From positions 142,202 through 206,201 of the forward strand of contig JANXWB010000010.1 of the NCBI GenBank assembly GCA_025351345.1: DNA of 64,000 nucleotides, in the 5' to 3' direction. This document shows positions 1-8,487 of this stretch, piece after piece. Both the position numbers and the translations under genes were made by a program. Below the pieces are notes generated by a model. It was given only the letters and a program-made list of their open reading frames with translations. It had not been told where the DNA came from and ran no database searches. Each line of letters opens with the position of its first letter. Positions within the stretch are counted from its first letter, which is position 1. This stretch comes from Synechococcales cyanobacterium GL140_1_metabat_312 (lineage in GTDB: Bacteria > Cyanobacteriota > Cyanobacteriia > Leptolyngbyales > Leptolyngbyaceae).

Positions 1-440
1 AAATTCCACCTAACACGGGAAACATTGCCCGAACCTGCGCTGCTACAGGGACAGAGCTACATTTAATCGAGCCATTGGGCTTTGAATTAAGCGATAAATA
101 CCTCAAACGTGCAGGTCTTGATTATTGGCAATATGTCCCCCTGACATGCCACGCGTCCTTTGAAGACTTTGCTCGCCACAGTCAAGAACTAGGAGGACGA
201 TGGATTGGCTTTAGCACTCGTGGACGATTGAGTTATACACAAATCGAATACCGAGAGGATGATTGGCTAATCTACGGCAAGGAAACGAGTGGGTTGTCCC
301 CTGAAGTGTGTGACCAATGCTCAAGTTTGGTTAGAATTCCTATGGGAGAAACGGGGGTCCGCAGCCTAAATCTCTCTGTTAGTGTGGCAGTTGGGCTGTT
401 TGAATCGCGGCGACAGTTAGGGTATTTGAATACCCCGTAA
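1..440 (+). CDS. trmL: tRNA (cytidine(34)-2'-O)-methyltransferase, 3' part
   Basis: The reading frame is open from base 3 with no stop, so the start lies upstream of the window. The first visible residues, IPPNTGNIARTCAATG, are the N-terminal signature of the TrmL/YibK branch of the SpoU (SPOUT) methyltransferases. The C-terminal S-adenosylmethionine-binding knot motif is also present (IPMG near 340, then RSLNLSVSVAVGLFE). The family 2'-O-methylates the wobble base of tRNA-Leu in the cytoplasm. Only a few N-terminal residues are missing compared with the usual length of about 155. An internal TTG at 75 is not the real start, because conserved family sequence lies before it. Confidence 0.9.
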   Translation, partial: IPPNTGNIARTCAATGTELHLIEPLGFELSDKYLKRAGLDYWQYVPLTCHASFEDFARHSQELGGRWIGFSTRGRLSYTQIEYREDDWLIYGKETSGLSPEVCDQCSSLVRIPMGETGVRSLNLSVSVAVGLFESRRQLGYLNTP

Positions 441-1192
441 ACCTGAACAAACAGACTTACTTAAGAGACCCTGACGTATGGAGATAAAAGGAATCTAAGC
501 CCGATCGTATTGCTAGGGAGTTTTATAGGATTAATTAAGGAACGCAGTATTTTTTATTTTACGATCGGAATTATTTTCGATCGTCCGTCATACCCGATAC
601 AAAAGGGCTTCCGGCAGTGATAACAATTTCCAATCATAAGATCCGCAAAAATACTGACTCCTTAACCATCATCTTTGGTCAAGATATGTGGGCGAAGTCA
701 TGGTTCAATCTTCGGTCTTCAACTTAGAACTGAACGGTACTGACAAAGCCGAGATTCCCCGCCTAAACTGCATTACACCAGTTCTAAGAGGTATCTTGAA
801 TGATGAATTTTGCGGACATTCATGAGACCCGACGGTAACAAAACAGTAGCGTCGGGCACTCCCCACGTTCTGCACAACACTTAGGGCAAACTCATCTACG
901 AGGCATATGCCAAGATTGTTCTTTCCTGTTAAGGTATTTGAGCAATCAGATGTTCTCTAACAAATCCAGCAGTTTCCATAAAGCTAGCTAATGTTTGTTA
1001 TTTGATTTAGATATAGTTTCGTTGCAAAGCATTAAGAGATACAAACATCTTGATTTGACAAAAGCAACATTACGTAACTAAAGTGTGGACTCAAGACATT
1101 CATTTTTCTAGCAGCTCTGTTGCTATCAGATCTTTGAATGATGTGGGTGGCTCTAAGAACAGTTGAACGCTGGACATTTAGGAGGTTTTCGT
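441..1192. other. Long intergenic region with several inverted repeats
   Basis: These 750 bases hold no convincing gene. Two clear inverted repeats are present. CTTAGAACTG at 723-732 pairs with CAGTTCTAAG at 779-788 (10 bp). CCCGACG at 828-834 pairs with CGTCGGG at 850-856 (7 bp). A shorter one (ATGAA/TTCAT) lies near 802-822. Together they could be a structured leader of the LysM/M23 gene or an independent small RNA. I compared it from memory with the cyclic-di-AMP (ydaO/yuaA) riboswitch, which often precedes cell-wall hydrolases, and did not find that class's conserved blocks. Confidence 0.4.
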
Positions 1193-2860
1193 TTGGAAAG
1201 CACAATTCCCCAGAAAAGTATCTCTACTGACCCATGTGGTGGCGAAGCGTCTTCTGATGGAGGTCTCGGTAAGAAAATGGCTCATGCATCTCATCGATCG
1301 TATGGTTCTACAGCAATGCTTGGTGTTGCGATAATCGGAACTTGTGGACTTTTTTCTCCCTATCCTGGAGATGCTGCGTTGGCAGTAGAGATTAATAACA
1401 CAGAGGTATTGAGTACTGAGGCACCCGGAGTTGCCCAAGAGGTGGTTCCTACTCTTGCATCTTCAAATTCGACTGAATTAGCACAGCCAGTATTAGCCCC
1501 CCAACACCATACGGTTCAAGAAGGGGAAAATCTATCCCAAATCGCTAAAATTCACGGCGTGAGTCTTGAAGGTGTCGCCCTACTGAATCAATTGGATGCG
1601 AATTCAGTTCTCCACGTTGGTCAGATAATTTCTCTGGATCCGCTGAAAGCAAAGATAGTGCTAAGTAGGATTGGTGAGATTTCTGAAGATAGTGCGATTT
1701 CAAAGGTGAAGAAACAGCCGTCTGCAACTGGCAAACAAATTGGCAAACAATCAGCGGAGTTTGGTTCTCAGGTGTTTAAATCAGCATCGGTTCCATCTAT
1801 TCAGGCTCAGCCATCTGAATTTGTGACCTACCAGGTTGCGCCGGGTGAAACTCTTTCAACGATCGCACGAACTCATGGAATGTCTCTATCATCGATCGCA
1901 TCGTTGAATCAAATCACAGATAAAAATGTCCTGAAGACCAATCAGGTTCTAAAGGTTGCCCCCGCAAAAATCCCACCTGTTTCTCCTAAAGTATTCCAGA
2001 CCATTGCAACAGCAACGCCTTCTTTAAGTGTGGAATTAGAGGCTGACGCTCCCTCTCCACCCTTGCCAGGTCAGGCTCTTCAAAGCCGTCGTTATGTGGA
2101 TGGTTTAATGGCGGATGTGGCAAAAGCTCGCCAGAAATATCAGTCAACAACAGTTGCATACAGACCTGATGTACGATCGATTCAGGTAGGGAACACGTTA
2201 CCCACACCATCGCTCCCTAAGATTCTGCCCTCGCCTTCAATCGTGAATCCAGATTTGCAGAGTGCATCCACAAGCCGTAGTTTAACGCCAGTTCCGTTCC
2301 AGAGCGTTCCAGAAATCAAGGCATCCATCGCTCCTCGGGTAGTAGCTCGGGCGTCTGTTGGGGCTGATACTTATGTACCGTTAGTTCAAACTTCAACCCG
2401 TCAGATGGTCTCCCCTGAAATGCCGACGATCGGTGCAGCAGATAGCTATTTGCCCCGTGGTAAGAGCGGCGCTATGAATGGGTTTATCTGGCCAGCTCAA
2501 GGAGTGCTGACCTCTGGCTATGGCCAGCGTTGGGGTCGTCCCCACCGAGGAATTGACATTGCTGCTCCCGTTGGAACCCCCATTGTGGCTGCTGCACCCG
2601 GTGTTATTGGATACTCTGGATATAACGACGGTGGTTTTGGCTATCTCGTTGAGGTAGACCATGCAGATGGCACCATGACTCGTTATGCTCATAACAGTCG
2701 TCTTTTGGTCAAAGCAGGCCAACAGGTCAGTCAAGGGGAGCAGATTTCAGAAATGGGGAGTACGGGCTTCAGTACAGGTCCTCATTTACATTTTGAAGTT
2801 CATCCGGGTGGTAAAGGTGCCGTGAATCCCATAGCCTATTTACCCAACAATCGCGGCTAA
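1193..2860 (+). CDS. LysM-repeat M23 metallopeptidase (murein hydrolase)
   Basis: This is an exported peptidoglycan hydrolase or amidase activator of the NlpD/EnvC type. It has an N-terminal hydrophobic segment (about residues 40-65), two LysM peptidoglycan-binding repeats (about 106-148 and 212-256), a Pro/Ser-rich linker, and a C-terminal M23 domain (about 430-550). The zinc motifs HRGID and HLHFE are both intact, so the peptidase should be active. I chose TTG at 1193 (555 residues) because AGGAGG at 1180-1185 sits seven bases before it; the in-frame TTG at 1163 has no such site. Likely roles are cell-wall remodelling and septal or junction maturation. It is transcribed alone. Confidence 0.88.
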   Translation: MESTIPQKSISTDPCGGEASSDGGLGKKMAHASHRSYGSTAMLGVAIIGTCGLFSPYPGDAALAVEINNTEVLSTEAPGVAQEVVPTLASSNSTELAQPVLAPQHHTVQEGENLSQIAKIHGVSLEGVALLNQLDANSVLHVGQIISLDPLKAKIVLSRIGEISEDSAISKVKKQPSATGKQIGKQSAEFGSQVFKSASVPSIQAQPSEFVTYQVAPGETLSTIARTHGMSLSSIASLNQITDKNVLKTNQVLKVAPAKIPPVSPKVFQTIATATPSLSVELEADAPSPPLPGQALQSRRYVDGLMADVAKARQKYQSTTVAYRPDVRSIQVGNTLPTPSLPKILPSPSIVNPDLQSASTSRSLTPVPFQSVPEIKASIAPRVVARASVGADTYVPLVQTSTRQMVSPEMPTIGAADSYLPRGKSGAMNGFIWPAQGVLTSGYGQRWGRPHRGIDIAAPVGTPIVAAAPGVIGYSGYNDGGFGYLVEVDHADGTMTRYAHNSRLLVKAGQQVSQGEQISEMGSTGFSTGPHLHFEVHPGGKGAVNPIAYLPNNRG

Positions 2861-2912
2861 ACCCGGCGACATATACCGATCGCATGACAGGGTTGGAAAA
2901 TAGTTGATGATT

Positions 2913-2951
2913 TTAAAAGCGGCGTTGTACAAATTGCAACGTCTCTTTTAA
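2913..2951 (+). terminator. Terminator-like hairpin after the M23 peptidase
   Basis: TTAAAAG pairs with CTTTTAA as an outer stem, and CGTTG pairs with CAACG as an inner stem, separated by a small internal loop. The right arm supplies the only T run, so this is a weak intrinsic terminator. It lies 50 bases after the peptidase stop. Confidence 0.4.
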
Positions 2952-3083
2952 TGTATGTATCATTTTTATACGATGGGCCTTTGATTCCCCATAACTGCTG
3001 AGAGACACTAACAAATAGGTAAAAATATGACAGCGATCGCTTGACTTACGACGATCAAATCAGTATTGTAATAAGTGCGTTAC

Positions 3084-3155
3084 GGCTCTGTAGCTCAGTG
3101 GTAGAGCAGGGGACTCATAAGCCCAAGGTCGCAAGTTCAAACCTCGCCAGAGCCA
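3084..3155 (+). tRNA. tRNA-Met (CAU), elongator type, with imperfect stems
   Basis: A 72-base cloverleaf can be drawn by hand. The acceptor stem GGCTCTG/CAGAGCC is perfect, the D stem is GCTC/GAGC, the anticodon loop is CTCATAA with CAU at 3116-3118, the variable loop has 5 bases, and the T loop is TTCAAAC. The CCA end is not fully encoded. The anticodon stem GGGGA/GCCCA has mismatches at both ends (G3109-A3125, A3113-G3121). The T stem has an A-C mismatch (A3133-C3145). The anticodon could in principle also belong to a lysidine-modified tRNA-Ile. Confidence 0.82.
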
Positions 3156-3199
3156 TTTAATCTCATTCCATAAGCAAATCATCAATAGAGTTCTAGAGC

Positions 3200-4207
3200 A
3201 TGGAGCATTTTAATAGCACCTTTACTCTCTTCCTCAGCTTGATGATCGAGGCGATCCCATTCTTACTGATTGGGGTATTTTTTTCGGGGGTTTTAACTTT
3301 TTTTGTTAGCGAACGTCAGCTCCTTCGTTGGATGCCAAAAAATCCACTCCTCGGCTCCTTGTTTGGAAGCTGCATTGGATTTTTATTCCCGGTCTGTGAA
3401 TGCGGAAATATCGCGGTGGCGCGGCGCTTAATGACCCAAGGCGCACCTGCTTCGGTTGCGATCGGATTTTTAATTGCAGCACCGACCATCAATCCCATCG
3501 TGTTTTGGGCCACTTGGACCGCATTCCGCGACCAGCCAGAGATTGTCTTTCTACGGATTGGACTATCATTAGCGATTGCCACATTAATGGGATTTTTGTT
3601 TAGTTTGCAGTCTGATCTTTCACCTTTTTTGCAACCGTCATTAGTCACAAACTTAGAGGCAAGACACAAACGGGAACGATCGGCAGACCACTCCCTCCTC
3701 TCCTCCGGAACATTCTTCCTCGGGAAATCCACCACCCCGTTGCCCACAGACGATGCTCAAGCCATGAAGGCAAGCATGATGGAGATGATCAACCAACCAA
3801 TCGGGTTGCGGGTCAAACTCCTAGTAGAGGGCATGGCCCAAGAACTGCGAGAGCTATCAGCCGTGTTGATTGTGGGAAGTTTAGTGGCGGCGGTGATTCA
3901 GGGCTTTGTGCCGCGTGAGGTGGTGCTGGGGTTAGGGCAAGATCCAGTCACCTCTATTGTGGCGATGATGACCTTGGCCGCACTAGTGTCTATTTGCTCG
4001 ACCGTAGACTCATTTTTTGCGCTGTCTTTTGCATCAACCTTTACAACGGGTTCGTTAGTTTCATTTTTAGTCTTTGGCCCCATGATTGACCTAAAAGCGA
4101 TCGGCCTATTATTGACAATGTTTAAGCCCCGTGCAATTTTTTATCTGTTTGCTGTGGCGGCTCTGCTGACCTTTTTATCTGCATTAGTGTTAAATCTATT
4201 TCTCTAA
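3200..4207 (+). CDS. Permease of the ArsP_1/DUF318 family
   Basis: This is a 335-residue polytopic inner-membrane protein with about eight hydrophobic segments in two halves, separated by a hydrophilic loop at about residues 140-200. The first half carries the family signature PVCECGNIAVARRL, with the Cys-x-Cys motif that in related proteins binds metal or arsenical ligands. The second half has the matching STVDSFFALSFA motif. Members of PF03773 are predicted permeases; ArsP itself exports methylarsenicals. No arsenic genes are nearby, so the substrate is not known. The next gene starts 13 bases downstream, which suggests co-transcription. Confidence 0.8.
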   Translation: MEHFNSTFTLFLSLMIEAIPFLLIGVFFSGVLTFFVSERQLLRWMPKNPLLGSLFGSCIGFLFPVCECGNIAVARRLMTQGAPASVAIGFLIAAPTINPIVFWATWTAFRDQPEIVFLRIGLSLAIATLMGFLFSLQSDLSPFLQPSLVTNLEARHKRERSADHSLLSSGTFFLGKSTTPLPTDDAQAMKASMMEMINQPIGLRVKLLVEGMAQELRELSAVLIVGSLVAAVIQGFVPREVVLGLGQDPVTSIVAMMTLAALVSICSTVDSFFALSFASTFTTGSLVSFLVFGPMIDLKAIGLLLTMFKPRAIFYLFAVAALLTFLSALVLNLFL

Positions 4208-4220
4208 GGCTCCTTATCTT

Positions 4221-4697
4221 ATGAAACGTAATCCACCCGTACCACTGCCAGAAGAGCTTTGGGGCGATCGTTGGCAATTTGCAAGTCTAATCGCTGGAGA
4301 TTTTTGGGACTATTTTTTAGGCCGAATGATTCCGGTCCAGTCATTACCCAGTGAATGGCAGCCACTGAATTTAGGCTTAGCCTCAGACCAGTTTTTACCC
4401 GGCATCGCCATCACTGGAGGCCGCAAATCGATGACGATCGCTCGGTGGATTGAAGCTTCAATGCCCCGTGAAGTGATTTATAGTCCAGGTGCGCCGGATG
4501 GGATTATTTTGTACTCAGGCGAGGTCGATCGGCATATTCTTGCAACCTTTGAAGATCCAGAAATGCGTGAGGCGGGTGAACTCTTTACGACCCGGAAGAT
4601 TGCAGCCCAGGGATTACATTTTCTGATGATTCAGCCCGATGATTCTGGGATGACGCAGAGTGGGCTGTGGCTGTTGCGGAGTGGTACGCTGCTTTAG
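4221..4697 (+). CDS. Tab2/Atab2-like protein, C-terminal half only (DUF1092)
   Basis: The 158 residues resemble the C-terminal half of the Tab2/Atab2 RNA-binding family as I remember it: PLPEELWGDRWQF at the start, then an LxLGLASDQFLPGIAI block, then GLHFLMIQPDDSGM and GLWLLRSG at the end. Full-length cyanobacterial and plastid members are about 280 residues and help translation of photosystem I mRNAs. Here the N-terminal half is absent and nothing upstream encodes it, so this is either a stand-alone domain or a truncated paralogue. The reading frame is clean and starts 13 bases after the permease, so it is probably expressed. Confidence 0.55.
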   Translation: MKRNPPVPLPEELWGDRWQFASLIAGDFWDYFLGRMIPVQSLPSEWQPLNLGLASDQFLPGIAITGGRKSMTIARWIEASMPREVIYSPGAPDGIILYSGEVDRHILATFEDPEMREAGELFTTRKIAAQGLHFLMIQPDDSGMTQSGLWLLRSGTLL

Positions 4698-4720
4698 GTT
4701 CTTTATCTTTATGAGTAGTC

Positions 4721-5608
4721 ATGGCGCAGGATATTAAACAAGACATCAAAATTGGGATTATTGGCGGAAGTGGTCTCTATAAAATGGAGGCGCTGAAGGA
4801 TATTGAAGAAATAACCGTGGACACGCCTTTTGGTGAGCCATCAGATGCAATTATTACAGGCAGTTTGTATGGAACACGAGTAGCTTTTTTAGCTCGACAC
4901 AACCGTAACCACACCATTTTGCCGACAGAACTTAACTTTCGGGCCAATATCTACGCCATGAAAAGTTTGGGCGTGGAATACATTATTTCAGCCTCGGCAG
5001 TCGGTTCATTAAAAGCCGAAGCTAAGCCTCTGGATATGGTGATTCCAGACCAATTTATCGATCGGACCCGCGATCGAATTTCAACCTTTTTTGGCAATGG
5101 CATCGTTGCCCACATTACCTTCGGCGATCCAGTTTGTCCGAAGCTAGCGGATTTACTACTGGAATCAGCAAAAAGCTGCAATCTAGAGGGCATCAATATT
5201 CATGGCGGCGGAACCTACGTCTGTATGGAAGGTCCAGCATTTTCGACAAAAGCAGAGTCAAATCTGTATCGCAGTTGGGGTGCCACCATCATCGGTATGA
5301 CGAATCTGCAAGAAGCAAAGCTGGCTCGTGAGGCCGAAATCGCCTACGCAACCTTGGCGCTGGTGACGGACTACGATTGTTGGCATACCGACCACGAGAG
5401 CGTGACGGTGGAAATGGTGATAGCAAATCTGCATAAAAATGCAAAAAATGCTCAAGAAGTCATTAAGGAAGCAGTGCGCCATCTGAGCGAGGATCCATTT
5501 GAATCAGAGGCACATTCAGCCCTGAAGTACGCAGTCTTGACCCCAATGGACAAAGTTTCAGAAACCACAAAGAAAAATCTTAATTTGTTGCTGAAGAAGT
5601 ACTTCTAA
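4721..5608 (+). CDS. mtnP: S-methyl-5'-thioadenosine phosphorylase
   Basis: This 295-residue cytoplasmic enzyme cleaves 5'-methylthioadenosine with phosphate to adenine and 5-methylthioribose-1-phosphate, in methionine salvage. The phosphate-binding signature GIIGGSGLY is at residues 12-20, followed by [13 protein letters not shown] and the substrate-binding block [33 protein letters not shown] with a downstream D-Y-D-C-W is typical of MTAP rather than purine nucleoside phosphorylase. Length is normal. It is followed by a strong terminator, so it ends the transcription unit begun by the permease. Confidence 0.93.
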   Translation: MAQDIKQDIKIGIIGGSGLYKMEALKDIEEITVDTPFGEPSDAIITGSLYGTRVAFLARHNRNHTILPTELNFRANIYAMKSLGVEYIISASAVGSLKAEAKPLDMVIPDQFIDRTRDRISTFFGNGIVAHITFGDPVCPKLADLLLESAKSCNLEGINIHGGGTYVCMEGPAFSTKAESNLYRSWGATIIGMTNLQEAKLAREAEIAYATLALVTDYDCWHTDHESVTVEMVIANLHKNAKNAQEVIKEAVRHLSEDPFESEAHSALKYAVLTPMDKVSETTKKNLNLLLKKYF

Positions 5609-5664
5609 CGATCGGATGAGATGAAATTAATGGGAATCGATCGCACATCCGATCGATTTTTTTT
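5609..5664 (+). terminator. Intrinsic terminator of mtnP
   Basis: CGATCGGATG at 5609-5618 pairs perfectly with CATCCGATCG at 5646-5655 and is followed at once by A and eight Ts (5656-5664). The stem begins on the base after the mtnP stop codon. It uses HIP1-like CGATCG sequence in its arms. Confidence 0.85.
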
Positions 5665-5805
5665 CGTAATACTTTTAAAGTAAAAGTGCGACTATCCTTG
5701 TCATCAGTGACACTTCGGGAACAGGTCTAGATCACTCAAGCAGAGATGAACATTGCTTCCATACTGAAAGGGTGAAGCCAAGATTTCCCCAATGGGGTAC
5801 CCACC

Positions 5806-6222
5806 ATGAAACGTCAATTAGTCTCCGCATTTATAACTGCTTGTGCCACCGTTCCCTTGGTCTTCTCCAGCGCGCTTGCACAAACTTCTAATGCGATCTT
5901 AATTAATAACGCGAGTCAGACAGCAACAGTCCAGGGCATGGCCAGTTCAGCGACCTGTGCGACCGCAGCGACTGAAAAACCACAACATACTGTAGAAATC
6001 ATGGAGGACAGCGATCGGCGTTTCAAAGTCAAAGGTGACAGCGAAACAACACTCTTACTAATCAACAGCGAAGGCAAACGCTTCTGCATCCAAACCGATA
6101 GTTTCTCGAATGGTGAAGCTGAACTAACTGGGCGCTGGACACGCGGGACCTACAAAGTTTTTGTGGGCAGTGGCAGTGCAGCCAAACCAAGCTACATCCT
6201 ATCGGTATCACCCTTGAATTAG
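5806..6222 (+). CDS. Small exported protein of unknown function
   Basis: The 138-residue product has a clear signal peptide (MKRQLVSAFITACATVPLVFSSALAQ) and a mature domain of about 112 residues. That domain has two Cys (one near the new N-terminus and one in RFCIQTD) that could form a disulfide. The pattern of short hydrophobic strands alternating with charged turns suggests a small beta-sandwich, and the YKVFVGSG-like end resembles pre-peptidase C-terminal-like domains, but this is a weak resemblance. The start codon follows a CCCC-AAT-GGGG hairpin (5787-5797) that would occlude the G-rich ribosome-binding site. I do not recognise the family. Confidence 0.65.
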   Translation: MKRQLVSAFITACATVPLVFSSALAQTSNAILINNASQTATVQGMASSATCATAATEKPQHTVEIMEDSDRRFKVKGDSETTLLLINSEGKRFCIQTDSFSNGEAELTGRWTRGTYKVFVGSGSAAKPSYILSVSPLN

Positions 6223-6363
6223 TAGCCAGTGATTAAGTCTTATAACTGAAAATTCCGATTGCCATAAAAACTAAAGAATGCTTCAGTCGAAAATTAAGAT
6301 TAAAGGATTGAAGCGTTTTTTAAGGGGGATTGGATGGGGATTCGCATGTTTAAAACTCCTCCA

Positions 6364-6801
6364 TCAAAACACAGGATATTCGACCAAGAAGGGATGTCCT
6401 AAGATTTTCACATGAGCAATAATTTCAGAAGTAGAGGTCTCTTTACGGCAAATTCCGTCAATTACAGAATCTCGTAATAACTGTTCGACCCGGTTATTTT
6501 CCAAGGAGGAGTAGGCCAGAATTTGAATTCTAGGACACAGATTTTTGATTTCTTCCGCTGCCGTCAACCCATCGACAACTGGCATTTGGAGATCTAAAAT
6601 AACCACATCAGGCATACATTCCCGAACACAATTAATAGCTTCTAAACCGTTGGTCGCAATGCCAACTAGTTCAATGCCCGAGTGATTCTTGAGCGCGAGC
6701 TTAAGAGAAAACCGGGTCAGTTCATGATCATCAGCCACCAAAACACGAAGCACAGGACGCTCACAAGAAATCGTTGACACGTTATGATACTCAATGGACA
6801 T
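6364..6801 (-). CDS. Receiver-only response regulator (NarL-type receiver)
   Basis: The 145 residues form one CheY-like receiver domain. The acidic pair is in LVADDHE, the phospho-accepting Asp in VVILDLQMPVVDG, the switch Ser in ILAYSS (Ser in place of the usual Thr), and the conserved Lys in CRKE. The sequence is of the NarL/FixJ type, which normally carries a LuxR-like DNA-binding helix-turn-helix after the receiver. Here only about ten residues follow the receiver (ending VEYPVF), so DNA binding is absent. It may act as a phosphate sink or through a protein partner. No histidine kinase is adjacent. Confidence 0.82.
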   Translation of the reverse strand: MSIEYHNVSTISCERPVLRVLVADDHELTRFSLKLALKNHSGIELVGIATNGLEAINCVRECMPDVVILDLQMPVVDGLTAAEEIKNLCPRIQILAYSSLENNRVEQLLRDSVIDGICRKETSTSEIIAHVKILGHPFLVEYPVF

Positions 6802-7138
6802 TCATATAGTCTAATGCGAACATCCAAGTTGGTCTTCTACCGGAAGGACTAGGCAACGAGATAGAGCTTCAAATAGTGGGACTTAATGTCTTAAATATTA
6901 CGCAAGCCCTACCAAGATTTACGTCGGACAAGCACAGAAACTAGCCACAAAAACAGGCATTATTTTCGCCTCAAATTGAATTAAAATCTCCTATTCTAGG
7001 GATCCATAATTAATCTAGTGATAATACAAAAAAGTACGAAACTTTATTTAGGTAAAATTTCGTACTGATAAGTTAACTCTGAAAAGATGTTATTTTTTAG
7101 GGAAAAGACGTGACGTTATAGTGGTTTATGAAAGAGAT
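6802..7138. other. Intergenic region between regulator and sigma factor
   Basis: There is no gene in these 337 bases. The left part should hold the promoter of the minus-strand receiver gene. The right part holds the terminator of the sigma-factor gene (entered separately). Confidence 0.5.
7027..7066 (-). terminator. Intrinsic terminator of the sigma-factor gene
   Basis: Read on the minus strand, AGTACGAAA (7066-7058) pairs perfectly with TTTCGTACT (7041-7033). A run of Ts follows, reaching about 7027. It lies about 70 bases beyond the sigma-factor stop codon. Confidence 0.75.
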
Positions 7139-8131
7139 TTAAACCCAATCTTTGAGCAATGCTTGACGACGGGGATGGCGCAATTTTCGCATAGCTTTTG
7201 CTTGGATTTGACGGACTCGTTCACGAGATAAGTCGTAGATTTTACCAATTTCGGTCAAGGTATAATGCTGACCATCTTCAAGGCCATAGCGTAGACGGAT
7301 AATTTCCCGCTCCCGATCGCTCAAGTGATCTAGCACTGAATTCAGCCGATCGCTCAACAGCTTACGATCGAGATTCTCATTCGGAGGAATATTGTCAGAG
7401 TCTTCAATAAGCTGCATCAGCTCCGTATCTTCGTCCTTGCCAACCCATGCATGGAGGGACAAAGTGCGTTGACTGACATCCAGAACTTGGTCTAGTTTAT
7501 CCTCATCCATATCGAGAGCCGCCGCCAACTCTTGCTTCGTGGGCCGACGACCAAATTCTTGGGAAAGCGTTTGGCGAACCTTGCGGACTTGGTTCAATTT
7601 TTCCACCATGTGAACCGGAAGACGCACAGTACGACTCTGGGACGCGATCGCTCTCGTGATGCCCTGACGAATCCACCAGTAAGCATAGGTCGAAAATTTA
7701 TAGCCCCGCTCATAATCAAATTTTTCAGCCGCCCGCATCAAGCCCATGGATCCTTCTTGAATCAAATCTAAGAATGGAACGCCGCGATTAAGATATTTCT
7801 TAGCAATAGAAACAACTAGTCGAAGATTAGCTCGTACTAGCTTGCGCTTAGCTCGCTCTCCAACTGGTCCGCCTTTGGCAATTTCACGGGCTAGTTCAAT
7901 TTCTTCAGCCTGGTTCAGCAGCGGATACCGCGCCATTTCTCGAAGAAAGATCCCCACTGAATCATCCGACAAGCCCAGATAATCACTATTACTTTTCGGC
8001 ACCGATCGCGCTAGAGCTTCTGGAGTCAATTCATCATCGCTCAGGACTTCTACATCTGGGCCAAGGGGTAACTCTTCCGTCGGAGCATCTAGATCAGTTT
8101 TTGTTTTCGTTTTAGAAGATTTAGTTACCAT
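7139..8131 (-). CDS. RNA polymerase sigma factor, RpoD/SigA family (group 2 type)
   Basis: The 330-residue sigma-70 protein has region 1.2 ([16 protein letters not shown]), region 2 ([16 protein letters not shown] through [18 protein letters not shown]), region 3 ([13 protein letters not shown]) and region 4 ([23 protein letters not shown]). It lacks the long acidic N-terminal region of primary SigA. This fits the non-essential group 2 sigmas of cyanobacteria (SigB to SigE), which reprogramme transcription in stress, dark or nitrogen limitation. I cannot assign the exact paralogue. It is monocistronic, with its own terminator. Confidence 0.9.
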   Translation of the reverse strand: MVTKSSKTKTKTDLDAPTEELPLGPDVEVLSDDELTPEALARSVPKSNSDYLGLSDDSVGIFLREMARYPLLNQAEEIELAREIAKGGPVGERAKRKLVRANLRLVVSIAKKYLNRGVPFLDLIQEGSMGLMRAAEKFDYERGYKFSTYAYWWIRQGITRAIASQSRTVRLPVHMVEKLNQVRKVRQTLSQEFGRRPTKQELAAALDMDEDKLDQVLDVSQRTLSLHAWVGKDEDTELMQLIEDSDNIPPNENLDRKLLSDRLNSVLDHLSDREREIIRLRYGLEDGQHYTLTEIGKIYDLSRERVRQIQAKAMRKLRHPRRQALLKDWV

Positions 8132-8487
8132 TAGACATCACACTACATAATTTTAGAGATTTACCGACAAAACTAAACTCTAAATCAAAGGCAGATTAGT
8201 TAAAACTGAGCTGAACATGAAAATTTTTAGTCCTATACGGTTGTTTTTTTAACAAGTTATTATTTGCTTTCGACAGAGTTAAAACAGCGCCCATCAACTA
8301 GCTAGGGCAGACCTGCACATTGAAATCCGAACGTTGAGATCCGATCGATAGCACATTCAAAAAGGTTTGCAACACAAAAATTGAAAACCCATACACACTA
8401 GATATAGCGGTTTTCAATTTTTGTCAACACTGTATGTGGATTTATTTTCAATTCTCGTAGAATCGCGTAAGAGAATTCTGAGGGAAT
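8132..8487. other. Intergenic region between ppk1 and the sigma-factor gene
   Basis: These 356 bases hold the promoter region of the sigma factor (right after 8131 on the minus strand) and a long inverted repeat near 8374-8424. I see no coding frame. Confidence 0.5.
8374..8424 (-). terminator. 16-bp perfect inverted repeat, probable ppk1 terminator
   Basis: ACAAAAATTGAAAACC at 8374-8389 pairs perfectly with GGTTTTCAATTTTTGT at 8409-8424, with a 19-base loop. It lies about 64 bases after the ppk1 stop on the minus strand. The T run is inside the stem rather than after it, so it would work as a bidirectional AT-rich terminator. The length and perfection are unusual for this window, so a mobile-repeat origin is also possible. 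Confidence 0.6.

Noticed and set aside
441..1192. Possible cyclic-di-AMP (ydaO/yuaA) riboswitch upstream of a cell-wall hydrolase
   Set aside because: The gene type fits, but the conserved sequence blocks of that class were not found on either strand.
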